A stretch of 64,000 nucleotides of DNA from Plazaster borealis (taxonomy: Eukaryota; Echinodermata; Asteroidea; Forcipulatida; Labidiasteridae), in NCBI GenBank assembly GCA_021014325.1, contig CM037470.1, positions 6,923,147 to 6,987,146 on the forward strand, written 5' to 3'. Below, piece by piece: positions 1 through 11,685 of the stretch (the first letter of the stretch is position 1; each line of letters starts with the position of its first letter). The notes under the pieces are model-generated. The model had not been told where the DNA came from, did no database searches, and worked only from the letters and a program-made list of their open reading frames with translations. A program made the translations under genes and the position numbers.

Positions 1-257
1 CGAATCCCGCTTCGAACCTAAAGGTTTCACCGCAGTATCAGTAAAACATCGCGGGAAGATATACTTCCCGCAGCAACTAAGTATACAATTTGTAGATTGT
101 TTCAAAAGTTGTAACGTACTTCTGTTGTAGATTGATTGACATCGATCTTGTTGAAATAAACCTAGAACCTTGAAACCTTGAAACCTTGATTGTGTTTTCA
201 GTCCCCCATAACTGATTAAATGGGTGGTTTCCTTCCACAACTATAACTTCGATTTCT

Positions 258-470
258 TCACTCTACAAGCTCCAGCTCAGAATAGACTGGATTCTGGGTC
301 CCAGGTGCCCAGACCCAGGCTGACCCGGAAACTGAATTTTGACTCAGATTCTGCTTCAATTAAGTCACAGAGTTCGGGTCAGTTTGACAAAGATTCCGGG
401 TCATACAGACCGAAATGGCTCTGACCCCTCCGACCCAGAATCCGGGACGAGAGTTTTAAAAGTGTTCAAC
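258..470. mobile_element. GGGTCA-rich MITE, copy 1 (degenerate)
   Basis: Starts with a CACTCTA-type end and finishes with GAGAGTTTTAAAAGTG, its rough reverse complement. The interior is packed with GGGTCA/TGACCC words in both orientations. Better copies at 3391-3673 and 15821-16064 share both the ends and the interior. It is non-coding; the open frames across it are chance. Confidence 0.6.
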
Positions 471-780
471 ATTTTGCTCTTTACACAGGTTATCTTCAGC
501 CAATGGGTTACAGTGCAAAGCACTTTTGAACGTCCATGTGTCATGATCAGAAAAATACCTGTGAACGAAATACAAATAATTAATATGACGATTTTACAGA
601 AAGCAGGTTTCCCAGCTTTTCGATGCTCGAAAATAAAAATAAATTGGAAGGTGCTATTTTGACGTACTTTCGTTTCCCCTAACGCAATAACTGCTTGCCG
701 CTGTTTTCTAGAGTTAGCAATCTTCCGTTTATGGATAATTTACGTGGTTGCGATATCGGTTCGTTTCGAAGAAATTTCGA

Positions 781-830
781 TTTTTTTTTATTTTTTTTTT
801 TTTTTTTTGTTCTCGGGGGGGGGGGGGGGG
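781..830 (+). repeat. T-tract followed by G-tract
   Basis: A long T run, broken once or twice, is followed within a few bases by about 15 G. The same T-then-G order occurs at 62210-62247 and, on the other strand, at 19854-19899. Lengths of such tracts are unreliable in assemblies. Confidence 0.8.
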
Positions 831-946
831 ATAACAAATGCATTAGGGGGAAAACCTATTACATGATGCACCCATGAGTATAATCTGTGAAAGCCATTTA
901 TAATTCTTGGTGCAGTAACACTTACTTTGTTCCATTGATTTGCTAG

Positions 947-1099
947 TCCCCATAGAGTCGAGAGAGGTCATCGTCATTGGCACCACGTCGTTCCCAGCGG
1001 GGAAGCGAAGCGAGAAATGTGTGAAGAAGCTCACAAATTCTGAAGCTAAACCTGGCAAATTCATGAATAAGTGTATATCCGCGAGTACCACACTCCTAG
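947..1099 (+). CDS. internal exon, two-cysteine module A (unknown family)
   Basis: The exon lies between a pyrimidine-rich acceptor ending TTTGCTAG and a donor read as CTAG|GTACGG. It begins with two bases completing a codon, has 50 full codons without a stop, and ends with one base (phase 1 to phase 1). The product has an ES..VIVIGT start, a KC, then a PGxF shortly before a second Cys, and ends STTLLG. The exon at 2097-2243 encodes the same pattern with mostly different residues, which argues for selection on protein rather than recent DNA duplication. I do not recognise the domain. The gene would extend left of the window, and may or may not join the Ig gene that starts at 13535, whose first visible exon is also phase 1. 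Confidence 0.5.
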
Positions 1100-2096
1100 G
1101 TACGGTAGAGGGTGTGTTATCACCGCCTGAAGTTTTATCATTTTTTTTTAATAAATCTCTTTGTGAATTTCTCGGCTCTTGTAGTGCTGTTTGGTTGTCA
1201 CCGCTTCGTGTGGGTCTGTGGCTTGCTGCTGTATTTAGGTGTTATAGAGGTTTTCATCGGAACTGGCGAACTTGCGTGTTTATTCTCCAAATACGTTCTG
1301 TTTGCGCTTTTGTTCATTCGAAACCACTCGAAATGTTTAAGCAAAACATTAAAAATAATTAAAACTAGTAAGATATTATTATTGTCTACATTTTCGTGGT
1401 AAACATTCTTGAAGTTGTTAAGAGGCCTTTATTTATAAACGCTAAAATAATGGCAGTTATACTAATTTTAAGGGTACTATAATGTTATTTGCCTAAGAAA
1501 AGGTTATAGGGCGCCGCCTCCTGAACAAATATAAGTAAATAAATCATAAATCAAAAAATAAACACAACCCCCCCCCAAAAAAAATAAACAAAATTAATAT
1601 AAAATCGGATATTCCTTAACTTTAGTAACTATTTGCAATAATTTCATATTTTTCAGTCTGTAAAAGTAATACAAAGCGTGGAACTAACCAATCACGAAGA
1701 GTAAATGCATAGTTACTTTATATTTAAATAATGTTATCACAATAAGAAGAATGGAGAAGGCTCAAATTAATCCCCCACTCCACAACAACAAAAAGGAAAA
1801 AAGAAAAGAAAGAAAAGACACACTCACCATGCCCCATTATAATTCCGCCTTTAGGCTAATTGCAAATCTGTTTTATTTTTTCTCTATCAAACAAGTGAAC
1901 ACATCACACACACACACACATTAAATGCAATTTATTTAGAGTAAATTGGGACCACGTTGTATATAATTTCGATTGTTTTAAGAAGCATTTGGGCTTGATA
2001 TGATCTGAGGATGGGTATGTTGTACACACAAACAAAATACTTTTATCTGTACACTTTTTTCGAGTATAACGAAATACTTGATTTCTATATTGCCAG

Positions 2097-2243
2097 TCTC
2101 ACCGGAGTCTGTGGTCGTTGGAACAGTCTCGGTCCCAGACGACACCCTCACAAAGAAGTGTATGTCAATGCCAGAAATGGCAAACACACACATGCCAGGC
2201 TGGTTCCTGATTGAATGCCGGAAAACAACAACGACGGCTGTAG
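2097..2243 (+). CDS. internal exon, two-cysteine module B (unknown family)
   Basis: The acceptor is TATTGCCAG and the donor GTAG|GTAGGG. The exon has two leading bases, 48 open codons and one trailing base, so it is phase 1 to phase 1. The residues run ES, VVVGT, a Pro, KKC, then PGxF, a second Cys and a TTTTAVG end, colinear with exon A at 947-1099. GT-to-first-Cys spacing is identical and Cys-to-Cys spacing differs by one residue. Tandem symmetric exons of this kind usually encode repeated extracellular modules. Function is unknown. Confidence 0.5.
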
Positions 2244-2325
2244 GTAGGGGTCAAAGGTCAATGGCAGACACAGGGTTGGCCCGTTTGGAAAAGGAGACCG
2301 TTTTGGGCTTATTCGGCCTGAGCTT

Positions 2326-2596
2326 GAAGGAACACGTTGCCTTGGATTTATCGATTTAGGCTATACAAAGCGTTTGTTATGAAATAAATATAGTTGGAAA
2401 GATTTGTGAAAGAGGCAAATTGTTGACTCCACAAAATGGCGGACCGTGTTAATTCACGAAGTAAATGAAAAACCACACACATTCAAGGCTCATTTGTGTG
2501 CATCATTATATTCTACTTTTAGAACATCTTTCCAAACATATTCATTTCAAAACAAACTCGTTATATAGGTTCAAATCGCCAAACGTGTCCCTTTAA
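2326..2596. mobile_element. TTAA palindromic MITE (ACACGTTGCCTTGGAT family), copy 1
   Basis: Begins AACACGTTGCCTTGGAT and ends ACGTGTCCCTTTAA, with an internal CTCCACAAAATGGCGGACCGTG segment. The same blocks occur in order in the intact copy at 30898-31223. It follows exon B and is diverged. Confidence 0.6.
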
Positions 2597-2857
2597 TCTG
2601 AGTTTGAGGCTTGCAGCACGCATGTTATAGACGCACTATAAAAAGGAGCTAATAAGGCAAAAGTGCAGTTTCAGAATCAAACATGAAACGAGGGAGTCCG
2701 GTAACAAGCATCCCCCTTTTTACTGGGCGGTTCGAAAATAAACCTTTCTCCACAGAATACGATGCTGAGCTCGTGCAACCAAAGTTGTATTCAACTGTCG
2801 TGAATTTATCGAATTTATCGATGCGATCCCTCAGTGTGAAACTTTCATGATGCTTAC

Positions 2858-2918
2858 GCAATGCAAACGCAAAGACAGCAAACGAGAAAAAAAAACCAAC
2901 GGTCCACTGCCAAGCCAT
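2858..2918 (-). CDS. candidate first exon: signal peptide
   Basis: From an ATG at 2918 in good context (A at -3, G at +4), reading leftward, 20 codons give a short W/Q start and then a strongly hydrophobic F/A/V/L run, as in a secretory signal. A donor TTGC|GTAAGC follows with one base left over (phase 1). Length (61 nt) and phase are identical to the first exon of the Ig receptor at 60834-60894. No downstream exon was found in the window on this strand; the gene would continue left of base 1. Inferred from one exon only. Confidence 0.3.
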
Positions 2919-3390
2919 CCTTGGTCTGCCATTAGGAAAAATAGCATTAAGTGTGGATGTTTTAAACTAAAAAACACTAACACCAAGCCTGCCGTATTTC
3001 AATCTAGGAACTAAGCCTGTATCACTAACACTGCGTTATTTAATTTGAGGAAGAATAATATCGCACTAACCTTTTCCGTCACGATTTGAATTACTTGCAA
3101 CAATCTAACCATTAACACGTTATTTGTTCACAAAGTTATTACTAAAACATTGTTTATGAAACCTTTGAACACAGCTTTGTTTAACATGTTTAAATACAGC
3201 ATTTATAATTACAACTAACAATGCTATTGAATAACTCATGTTTCACTAATGAAAAGGGTTTAAGAGGTGTCCAACCTTTTACTTTATTAGCAGCATCTTG
3301 TCCTTGAATGCACGAACAATGACGGGGGGCCAAGCTGTTCCCCTTTCAGCGTCCTCTTGTTTACCGTAACATCAACAAATAGAACAAAGT

Positions 3391-3673
3391 ACACTCTAAA
3401 AACATCCGGGTCAGAACTGACCCGGATCCCGTGTGACCCGGGTCCCGTGGGGTCTGACCCAGTTCTGGGTGAGTCTGACCCCTTTTTTGGGTGAGTGTGA
3501 ACCGGAATTTGTGTCAAATGACCAAAGAAAGGATCAAAATGACGCAAAATCCGAGTTAAAACTCAATTTGTAGTCACTTACCGTTTCAACCTGACCCGGC
3601 TGACCCGGAAAGGGGTCAGGCCCTGGGACTCGGAATTCGGGTCAACTTTAGCCCGAGAGTATTTTAGAGTGTA
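3391..3673. mobile_element. GGGTCA-rich MITE, copy 2
   Basis: The ends are TACACTCTAAAA and TTTTAGAGTGTA, perfect reverse complements, and the next bases inward (CCGGGTCAGAACTGAC against GGGTCAACTTTAGCCC) are partly paired. The interior is dense in GACCCGG/CCGGGTC. This is the best terminal inverted repeat of the three copies and suggests a TA target site. No coding capacity. Confidence 0.75.
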
Positions 3674-5200
3674 TGCAGGTCCTACCATGGTTGGATCATG
3701 GAGGGCTGTGGAGCCTGATTAAGAGCTTAATTTCACGCATGCGGCGCTGTGAGCCCGCGTTAGAGACGAATTCTGCTGAGCAATGAACTTGGACTCAGTG
3801 CCCAATATTTCATAGAGCTAGCTGTAGGCAGAAAATGTTCTCTGATGGGTAAGTACACTTCTATAGCTGGTGTGTTAACAATTTACACCTTGCGTGCTTG
3901 TCACATATAGATACCAAAGAGAGAATCAAAAGTAACATCATTGGGTGTTAACATAATACCAATGTAATTTTTGGGGCAGAAATTAGTGCTATTTTAACAA
4001 CCTATGGTGTACATTTTAATTCTTTTTTGTATCTATAATGTGAAAACACCCATGTGTCAATTTTAACAACCAGGTTTTTGCAGTGTAATCATTAGCAGGG
4101 TGAAAAACACTGATTGTACTTGTGACATGGTACTTTGGATTTAAGCCTTAGCAGGGTGGAAATCCATTTTTATTTTCTTAGATATTTTGTGACTAAAGCA
4201 GCTCTATGAAATTGATCACATGGTTTCTTTAAACATTGGGGGGGGGGGTAAAAGACACCCACTTAAAACAACATATATTCGTTACTCGTAGGGTTGCAGA
4301 GATCAGACACAGTTCATTAAATTACTTTAAAATATAGCTGAAATGCCTGCCACTGTTTTGTACGTAAATGTATCACTGAACAAAAAATAACAATCTTTAA
4401 CAGTTCTGTAATGAAGACCTCTATATCACTACTATTAAAATAACTAACACGGAATGTTTCTGCCACGATTTTCAAGTCAATGTACTAACTGCACTACAAT
4501 AATATGCACTAACACCGCGCCTTTTGGCCGCCTCCGCTTAAGGTCACTAACTTCGTTCTGTACTAACATTTTACTCTGGTGTGTTTGATTTGTGTTGAAT
4601 TGACAATTTACAGACGTACACGGTAAGTAAAAAGTAATTTTCAATGTATAAACAGGTACTTGAACGAACACTTGTTAACGGGAATGCTATTTAAACTGGT
4701 TTATTATGTGTTTGTTTATCATTTAACTGTAATTTTGATATTTTTAAACTACTGATGTTTGTCCTATATAATTGTCGATCCAAAAATGAAGCACCACCCT
4801 TAAGTTTTGAAAAACTAGTTACACTGTGTCAAAATGACAATACTTTGCCTTCAACTGTGCGACGTTGCTCTGTTATGTCTCCATGTTGCAACAAAGCGGC
4901 TATACAAAACGGAGCTTCCCTATATGACGTAACATGGGTGATGACGTAACGGGGCTTTTCGCGAACCTTTCTGTAAAGCATTGGAGAAGGTTATTCAAAA
5001 TGATTGTGTTTGTTTTATATTAAAATCCGTTTAATCTCATGTGAACACAATTTCTTTATTGATTGAAAACATTTTAAATGAAATTCATCAAAGACCACGT
5101 GTTGCTGTTTAGTTCGAGCATGGTTCGAGCTGGTCTTTAAGATATTGTTTTATTGTAGCCACCACTTGGTGGTTAAATCTAATTGCACCATTTGTTGTGA
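3674..5200. other. gene-free stretch
   Basis: AT-rich sequence with a poly-G tract near 4240. I see no exon, SINE or clear repeat; the short open frames show no domain or splice support. Confidence 0.5.
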
Positions 5201-5209
5201 CTTCTATGC

Positions 5210-5620
5210 GTGTTATAGGAACTGACCGCCCGCTTCAGCTGCATCGTGGCAGAAGGCTCTGCCATCTGAAGCCAGAAGCAAGGGTTCAATTCCTGTCTTT
5301 TTCACAAGTTAAATAAGATACAAGACACATGGCCTGAAGTTCAGTTCTTCATTCGTTCGGGTCAGAAGTGGCCTCGTCCTTGACCTCTGTGGACCCAGAT
5401 TCGAATCCCTGACCAGAGTTTTGCACGTGAATTGGGATTTCAGTCTCTACCAGATTGCCTGTCTTTTCACTATTCTAGGTTTTCCTCCCACATCTAAAGC
5501 TGACATTTTTTAACCAGCTTCTCTACATAGGTTTCTTCAACCCTACTGCTGTTTTTGAATGTCCCTTGGTTACATTACCAAAAAAGCTATACAACAACAA
5601 CAAATAATAATATCGTTAAT
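5210..5620 (+). mobile_element. SINE-like repeat with CAA-rich tail
   Basis: Contains an RNA polymerase III B-box-like GATTCGAATCC at about 5397-5407, a body with TTTTCCTCCCACATCTAAA, and a tail of AACAACAACAA at about 5590-5605. The layout (internal promoter relic, body, simple-repeat tail) fits a tRNA-derived SINE. I know similar bodies from marine invertebrate genomes; the exact family is not established. Confidence 0.45.
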
Positions 5621-7522
5621 TATCGTTATATTATTATTGCAGGTATGACTAGCTAAAGTCCCCTCTTCCACGTCCGGGAAAACTTAGCCTCACAACAGCA
5701 AACTGTTGACACCGTTTATTTGATCGAGCAGAAAAACGTTTACCCTTTTTTAACACTTTCGATTTAAGATTTATTTTATCTAGACAATTTGCAAACATAG
5801 GTTATTGTATTGTTACCTTATCAGGTAAGGACGGATATTATTTTGCTTTAATGGATTATACTCGACTATTAAAACACTCTGAGTTGATGCATTTATTTCA
5901 GACATGAAATGCCTGCATCCATCGACAACCGTACTTAAACCACTTTGAGAGATATGCAAATAAGTTATTTCAGCTTTAATTGAACCTGATATTCCTAGTC
6001 ACAACTATGTGTGTTTCCCCATTAGACCATAACACCAAACAACCTAACAGATCATTTGTATGCATTGGTTTGTATTATTAGCGGCGCTCAGTGTTATGGC
6101 CTTATTTATTTTGTAATTAAACAAAAATGAGATAAAGGGATTACCTTCAGTTTTTCTGCATAATAGCACAAGAATGGCCTCAATTTGTCTACATTAAACA
6201 CAGTCATCGGACCTCACCATGTTTACCCTCCATGGTCCCCTAATTTAAATGACTCAAACTATTAAATGCGCAAGCAATTTGTCCACAGGAGCAAACCCAT
6301 GCTGCCTTGGTAAATAGAGGAAACCCACGCCCTCTGGTAAAAGTACTCTGTTTCAAGTTCACGGTGATCCTTCACTTGCATGACAATTATTATATCCAAG
6401 TAACTTTGTTATTATTGCAGATGAACCCATCATTGTAAAGAGGGCAGACTTCTCATAGAAACATGACCAGTGACCAGGATCACACAATACCGCTTGATCA
6501 AAATACGGGTTATGTCAAATCAATTATATACAAGCTAAAGACTTTATTAGCGTAAATGGTTCGGAACCGCATACCGAAGCAACACCTAATAAAAAGAAGC
6601 GTTGTCAACGACCCGTGAACAACAACTTGCATACTGCCCTTTGGTCTCATCTTCAGTTTCGTCACGAAGTTTCCCGCCGTTTTTACGAGGGTCAGGCAGC
6701 CAGACGATGGTCCTAAGGTGACGATATGAGCATCTCATTTGAAACGAAGAAGACGTGTTCAGTACGGGGTATGCATTACAACTGCTGACGTCCAACGACA
6801 ACTGTCAGCTTTGTTGTATCGTACCATCGTGCAGTTCTGCCTCATAATTAAGCAGACGCGGTATGTATCCGTAATAAAAATGCCAACCATTCTGAAATTG
6901 TGAATTTCTGCTTCAACCACTCATATCAATGGTTTTGTGCTTTACGATACGCTAAAATGTTTAATTGGTAAACTTAAGTCAGAAAACCAACACAGCCTCT
7001 CATTTCACCATTATTTTGATACCATAATCATGTAGTGGTTTACTTGCTTTTTGATCCATGATATACACAAGTTAAGTACCTTCATCACGAAAAAGAAGAA
7101 CACAATTCGGGAAGCATTAAACCAAAATGTGTATAATAAAAAATGAACAATAACAATAACAAAGAAAGAAAAGAAGGGAAAACAAAGAAAACAAAAAGAG
7201 AAAAAGAAGACGAAGAAAAACTAGGGACAGATAAAATTATATTAGGCTCGGGTTTCACGAACAATTTAGTTTATTTTTTGAAAGTAACAGCAAACAAACA
7301 ATGGATGAGAACTTTGGAAGGTTTTTCACACCATGTGTATGTTTGTTTGTGTATCTATACCTCTTGTCACCAATCGGGGACTTAAACAGAATGGGATCTA
7401 GGCCCTACGTGCTCGAGATGACTTTGTAAATAGCTTGCTCAAATGCCTTGCACTTCCACTTTGCTTATGAGGTTGAAGTTCTGCTTTTAGGTAAGGTAAC
7501 ACAGTTGATTGTTTCCACTTTT

Positions 7523-7582
7523 CGAAGTAGACATTACGCATAATGACGTCACCGAAGTAGACATTACGCATAATGACGTCAC
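7523..7582. repeat. 30-bp tandem duplication carrying two CRE palindromes
   Basis: A 30-bp unit beginning CGAAGTAGACATTACG is repeated exactly once, head to tail. Each copy contains TGACGTCA (7544-7551 and 7574-7581), the consensus CREB/ATF site; a third lies at 7641-7648. Regulatory use is inference. Confidence 0.6.
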
Positions 7583-9254
7583 TGCAGTAGGACGCCCTCA
7601 TGCAGAGGTCAAAATAAGGTTGTTCATTAGCCAGAACATCTGACGTCACACCCCGAGGCTCGTGAATAACGCCATATACCGGCCTTAAGCGCCTGGCAGG
7701 ATCCTGCCAGTTGATCTTAGTCGATTCACACGTAGGCCTACATGTACACACACAGTGAATAAAACAACATTACATGCATGCATGTACAAACATTATGCAC
7801 ATGCTGCATGCAGACGACCGAAAGTGCAAGCTGACAAACTGCATTACCTCGGACCAATCATAACACAGATATGGAAAGCTTACGTCACTGCACGTTTTTC
7901 CAATGAAATCATCGTATCCACTGAAATCATTGGGCCTGTAAGACCAGTGCCCGTCAAAGGGGACCTGTCTAGTTGTTCATTAGCCCATCCTGTGCACTGC
8001 GTGTACTTACCCTGGTACCTTCACGTTTTTGATTGGTCATCATCTTGTTTATCCTTATGATAATGGCGGGAGAAGGGGGGGGGGGGTGACGTTAACGCGT
8101 AAATTCAAAATCTTTATTTGGAAGCCTTTTCCAGTAACAGTGGCTCGAATATCTTTGAGTTTTTTCAAAGTTTTATGACTTTCTTCTCCATATCATTTTT
8201 TTGTTATATTAAGCCCCCGGCCGGCATGGACGACTATTATCAACAGTTAATGCAAGTGTAATGGACGATACCCATTATTGTATTGTAATATTAATGTAAA
8301 TTGGTCATTTGCCCGCCTGCCGCTAACGAGCTGTGATAATCATCAGCCGGCGATCAAGCCACCTGCTCATCTGAAATGATTCTCTTGTCTCGTTCAGTCC
8401 TTTTCACATTAAGCAAACAGAAGAGGTTCAAAATATATTTCGTTTCTAACATGAGTCACCAAATACACTACTCTCACTTAGTTTCTCTCGATGCCATCAA
8501 GGTTTAAACATTTTTAAAAATTTGGCTGGGGTTGAGAGATATTTTTGTGTTGTCAGCCTTTGCAAGTTCCTAGCGTTTTTTGTTTATTCTTTTAGTCTTC
8601 TTGATAGGAGACTAGGAGTCTGTGGCTACGTTGTTCCTTGAGGAATTCGATACTTACTTTGTTTGCTTTTAGTTTTCCGAAGTTCTTTGTAATGTTTTCA
8701 TTTTCTTTTCTTTTACCCTTTTTGGGGAAATCGGAACATGGTATTGGTCACCAGTTGCAATTTGATTGATCTCCGCCGTGTGGGTAAACAAAGCCCCAAA
8801 ACACACACAAAAAAAGGCACACACACACAAACAACCACCCCAACAGACACCCCAACTAACAAAAACAAAACTCTGTATATAGCCGAAAATAATTAGCGAA
8901 AGAATAGTTATTCGTTAAATTCCTTTAAAAAAATAAATTGTGTCATTAGTCGCAGGCAAAGCATAATCGAGCATAATTTCCAGTGTTTAGAGAACTGAAT
9001 TCCGCCATAGAAACGGATCTTACTGTTTTAAAGGAAGGTACAACACCTTTAAACGAGTGCAAATTCGAGGGGTAAGAACACAATTCGAATCAATCACAGC
9101 TTTGTCCTCGTTGAAGTCGTTATTAATACATATAAAATCAAAAGTAAGCTTAATTGGGTGTGAAACATACACGGCAGTTACAGGTTGAATGGCTTCTGAC
9201 TGGCACCCCTGAACAAATATATGTATTGAAACAATAGGGAGACTGCCAATACAG

Positions 9255-9365
9255 GGCTAGATAGTTAGCTTGGTGGAGTACCGGCACAATAACCAGGAGG
9301 TCTCAGGTTCAAGTCCAACTCTAGTAAATTTTTTCTTTGTTCAACACAAATAGTTTGTAATCCTA
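9255..9365 (+). mobile_element. tRNA-derived SINE, copy 1
   Basis: The sequence resembles a degraded tRNA: TAGCTTGGTGGAG as box A, AGGTTCAAGTCC as box B, then a CTCTAGTAA and TTTCTTTGTTCAAC body. The same order is present at 14328-14440. It is too degraded to be a working tRNA. Confidence 0.55.
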
Positions 9366-10304
9366 TCAGGACCTGGCTTTTTTCTGACTTACCGGGAACG
9401 GGAGGGGCACAGAGTGCTCCCCTCAGTAGTTATCAAAGTTCAGGAGCGATTTATATCAAACTTGCCACAATATCTTAATTTCACCAAATTCTATGATGAC
9501 GCAAAATAAGTTAATTAAATGGCATTTTTTTTGGGTCGTGTTTGCCCATTTGTTGTTTAAGATTGTATTTGCCCAAAAAATTTCGGTTTTATCAAAAATA
9601 CTCTGCAAACTTGTTTATTTTGACCTAATCAATAATTAAAATGTTGAAAAAAACATGACATACTTTGAGCCCCTAAATACATCAAAAAATACATCAAACA
9701 AACAAAAACAAAATCACAAAAAACGTTAAAACCGTTTGAAAAAAAGTAAAACAAACGGTTACCATGGTAACAGATGTCTCTCGATCACAACTAATTTTGT
9801 TGTTGAAATTGGGGTGGCGATCAGAGGCAGCGTTACTTAGTACATTGATGCATGAAATGCACTGTATTAGTGCTTCTCGAGTCTTGCGAAAGAAAAGGAA
9901 TACACTGGCATTAGAACCCATGGCCCAAACATTAAAATAATAATAATAATAAAAAAAGAGAGATTTATAAAGCGCAAACAGTTGCAGATCAAGCAAAACA
10001 AAATTAAACATTCCAGAGCAGAGTTTTTCCAATGACAAGAGGCTGTTCGAATTCCATCCGAGTAGTATCCCTTTGGATTTGATCCTCATGATCCATAATT
10101 CCTTAAAGCACAAAGTACACGGTGCTGATCGCATGTCGATGTAAACACTAATTATAGTTCTTTGTCCCGATACAATAATTTCATATTCTAAACATATGAT
10201 AATATTTGTCTCCATCCATTGTGCTTTGATAAATTTGTTACAATCTTTTTCAATTGAAATGAATTTTTAAAATCAAACACATTCATTAATGGATTGTAAT
10301 ATGG

Positions 10305-10535
10305 ATTGGCATATTCATTGAGTAACAAAATTCTTCTTTGTTTTCGATAAGAAGTGCAAAAAAAAAAAGACTGCTTTCAAAATTAAAGAGAAGTTCCGTC
10401 AAACTATTATTTTGTAAGAAAGGAAAAGAGCGAGTGTACAACATATTTACCTTCAAATTAATTGCACCCATGTTAGAACCTGTATTGCCAATCAACAGGA
10501 AATGAAAACATTCCCAATATCAATTAAATTAATCA
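10305..10535. repeat. inverted repeat, left arm
   Basis: This arm reads in reverse complement at 11455-11685. Shared blocks include the region around TTTCCTGTTGATTGGCAATA and the GAAGTTCCGTC and CGAAAACAAAG segments. The two arms enclose about 0.9 kb with a 38-bp palindrome. Probable remnant of a foldback or inverted-duplicated element. Confidence 0.65.
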
Positions 10536-10719
10536 AATTAAAGGGATTGTATACGTTTGATAATTGGAACCGACTGTTTGTTGCAATCCTACTTAGTTGT
10601 CGATATACACCATACTTACCTCTGAAAATTTCATTTCAAAAGGTGGTAGCTTTTTTTAGATATTGCCAAAAGGAGCGGTTATGTCCATGCAGGAAGAATA
10701 ATCTGCAATTGGAATACAC

Positions 10720-10757
10720 AATCTGAGAAGTGTTACTGCAGTAACGCTTCTCAGATT
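10720..10757. repeat. 38-bp near-perfect palindrome
   Basis: Two 19-base halves centred on CTGCAG are reverse complements except for one pair. The repeating end word is AATCTGAGAAG. It lies inside the 10.3-11.7 kb inverted-repeat structure. Confidence 0.85.
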
Positions 10758-11454
10758 CAAAATTTTGATGGATATACAAAGTGATATCTTTCTCCATAAC
10801 CGCAGTACTTCAAAGTGAAACATTTCTCAAAATACATTATACTATCCAAAGCTGCTGTACTTCTTACCAAGTAAGTTTTTATTGCCATTAATTTTTAGAG
10901 TCATTAGCAAACGTATACAGACACTTTAATGTTTAGGCCCTATTTATTATTAATATTTTTTGTATGAAGACAAGAACTGTAAGATTCCATGACAAGAAAT
11001 AGTTGTTTTAAAGTCCCTATGGTATAACATATTTTGAACTTAAAAATGATGAGAGAAGATCAATGTTCTAAAAAGTAAGAGGTGGATTTCTAGTAATATT
11101 GTAAAATGTTTTGCAAATTATAATTCGAATTTACATTGTAATAATGTCCTTTGTTGATGACACTAAACATCCGATAACAAATATATATACAGCATAAAAT
11201 AGTTTGAACGTAAAGTTTGAATAAAAATGATACGGGGAATGATTTCATTTATCCAACCTAGAATTTCAGAATATCATAACGCACAAACCTTTTAAAAAGT
11301 CTACAGTTGTCTGTACGTATGTCCTGTTCTGTGAGTGGGCATGGAGTTTTATTTTTATTTTTTAAAATTATTTTTAGAACGATGGCGTGTCATGAATGAG
11401 TCTTTTTAAAAGCAAATAATATAAATCGAAATAATCGTCAGCAAATCTGAAGTG

Positions 11455-11685
11455 ATGATGTTGATATTTAATGTTTTCATTTCCTGTTGATTGGCAATAC
11501 AGGTTCTAACATGGGGTGCAATTAATTTGAAATTAGAGATGTTGTACTCTATTGCCCTTTTCCTTTCTTCACAAAATAATAGTTCGACGGAACTTCTCTT
11601 TAATTTTGAACGCTATCTTTTTTGGCACTTCTTATCGAAAACAAAGAGGAATCTTGTTACTCCATGACTATGCCAGCGGCAAATA
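11455..11685. repeat. inverted repeat, right arm
   Basis: Reverse complement of 10305-10535 at roughly 80-90% by eye, diverging beyond the TATGCCA block at its outer edge. The local open frames come from the repeat and are not genes. Confidence 0.65.

Noticed and set aside
200..260. TTTTCAG followed by TCCCCCATA, resembling the start of exon A
   Set aside because: An in-frame stop follows after a few codons; at best a decayed copy.
1112..1402. Hydrophobic 96-residue frame resembling a membrane protein
   Set aside because: T-rich composition alone explains it; it overlaps the donor end of exon A in a different frame and has no splice support.
9694..10215. 173-residue open frame on the - strand
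   Set aside because: AT-rich, no recognisable domain; contains an (AAT)n retroelement tail and runs into the inverted-repeat structure.
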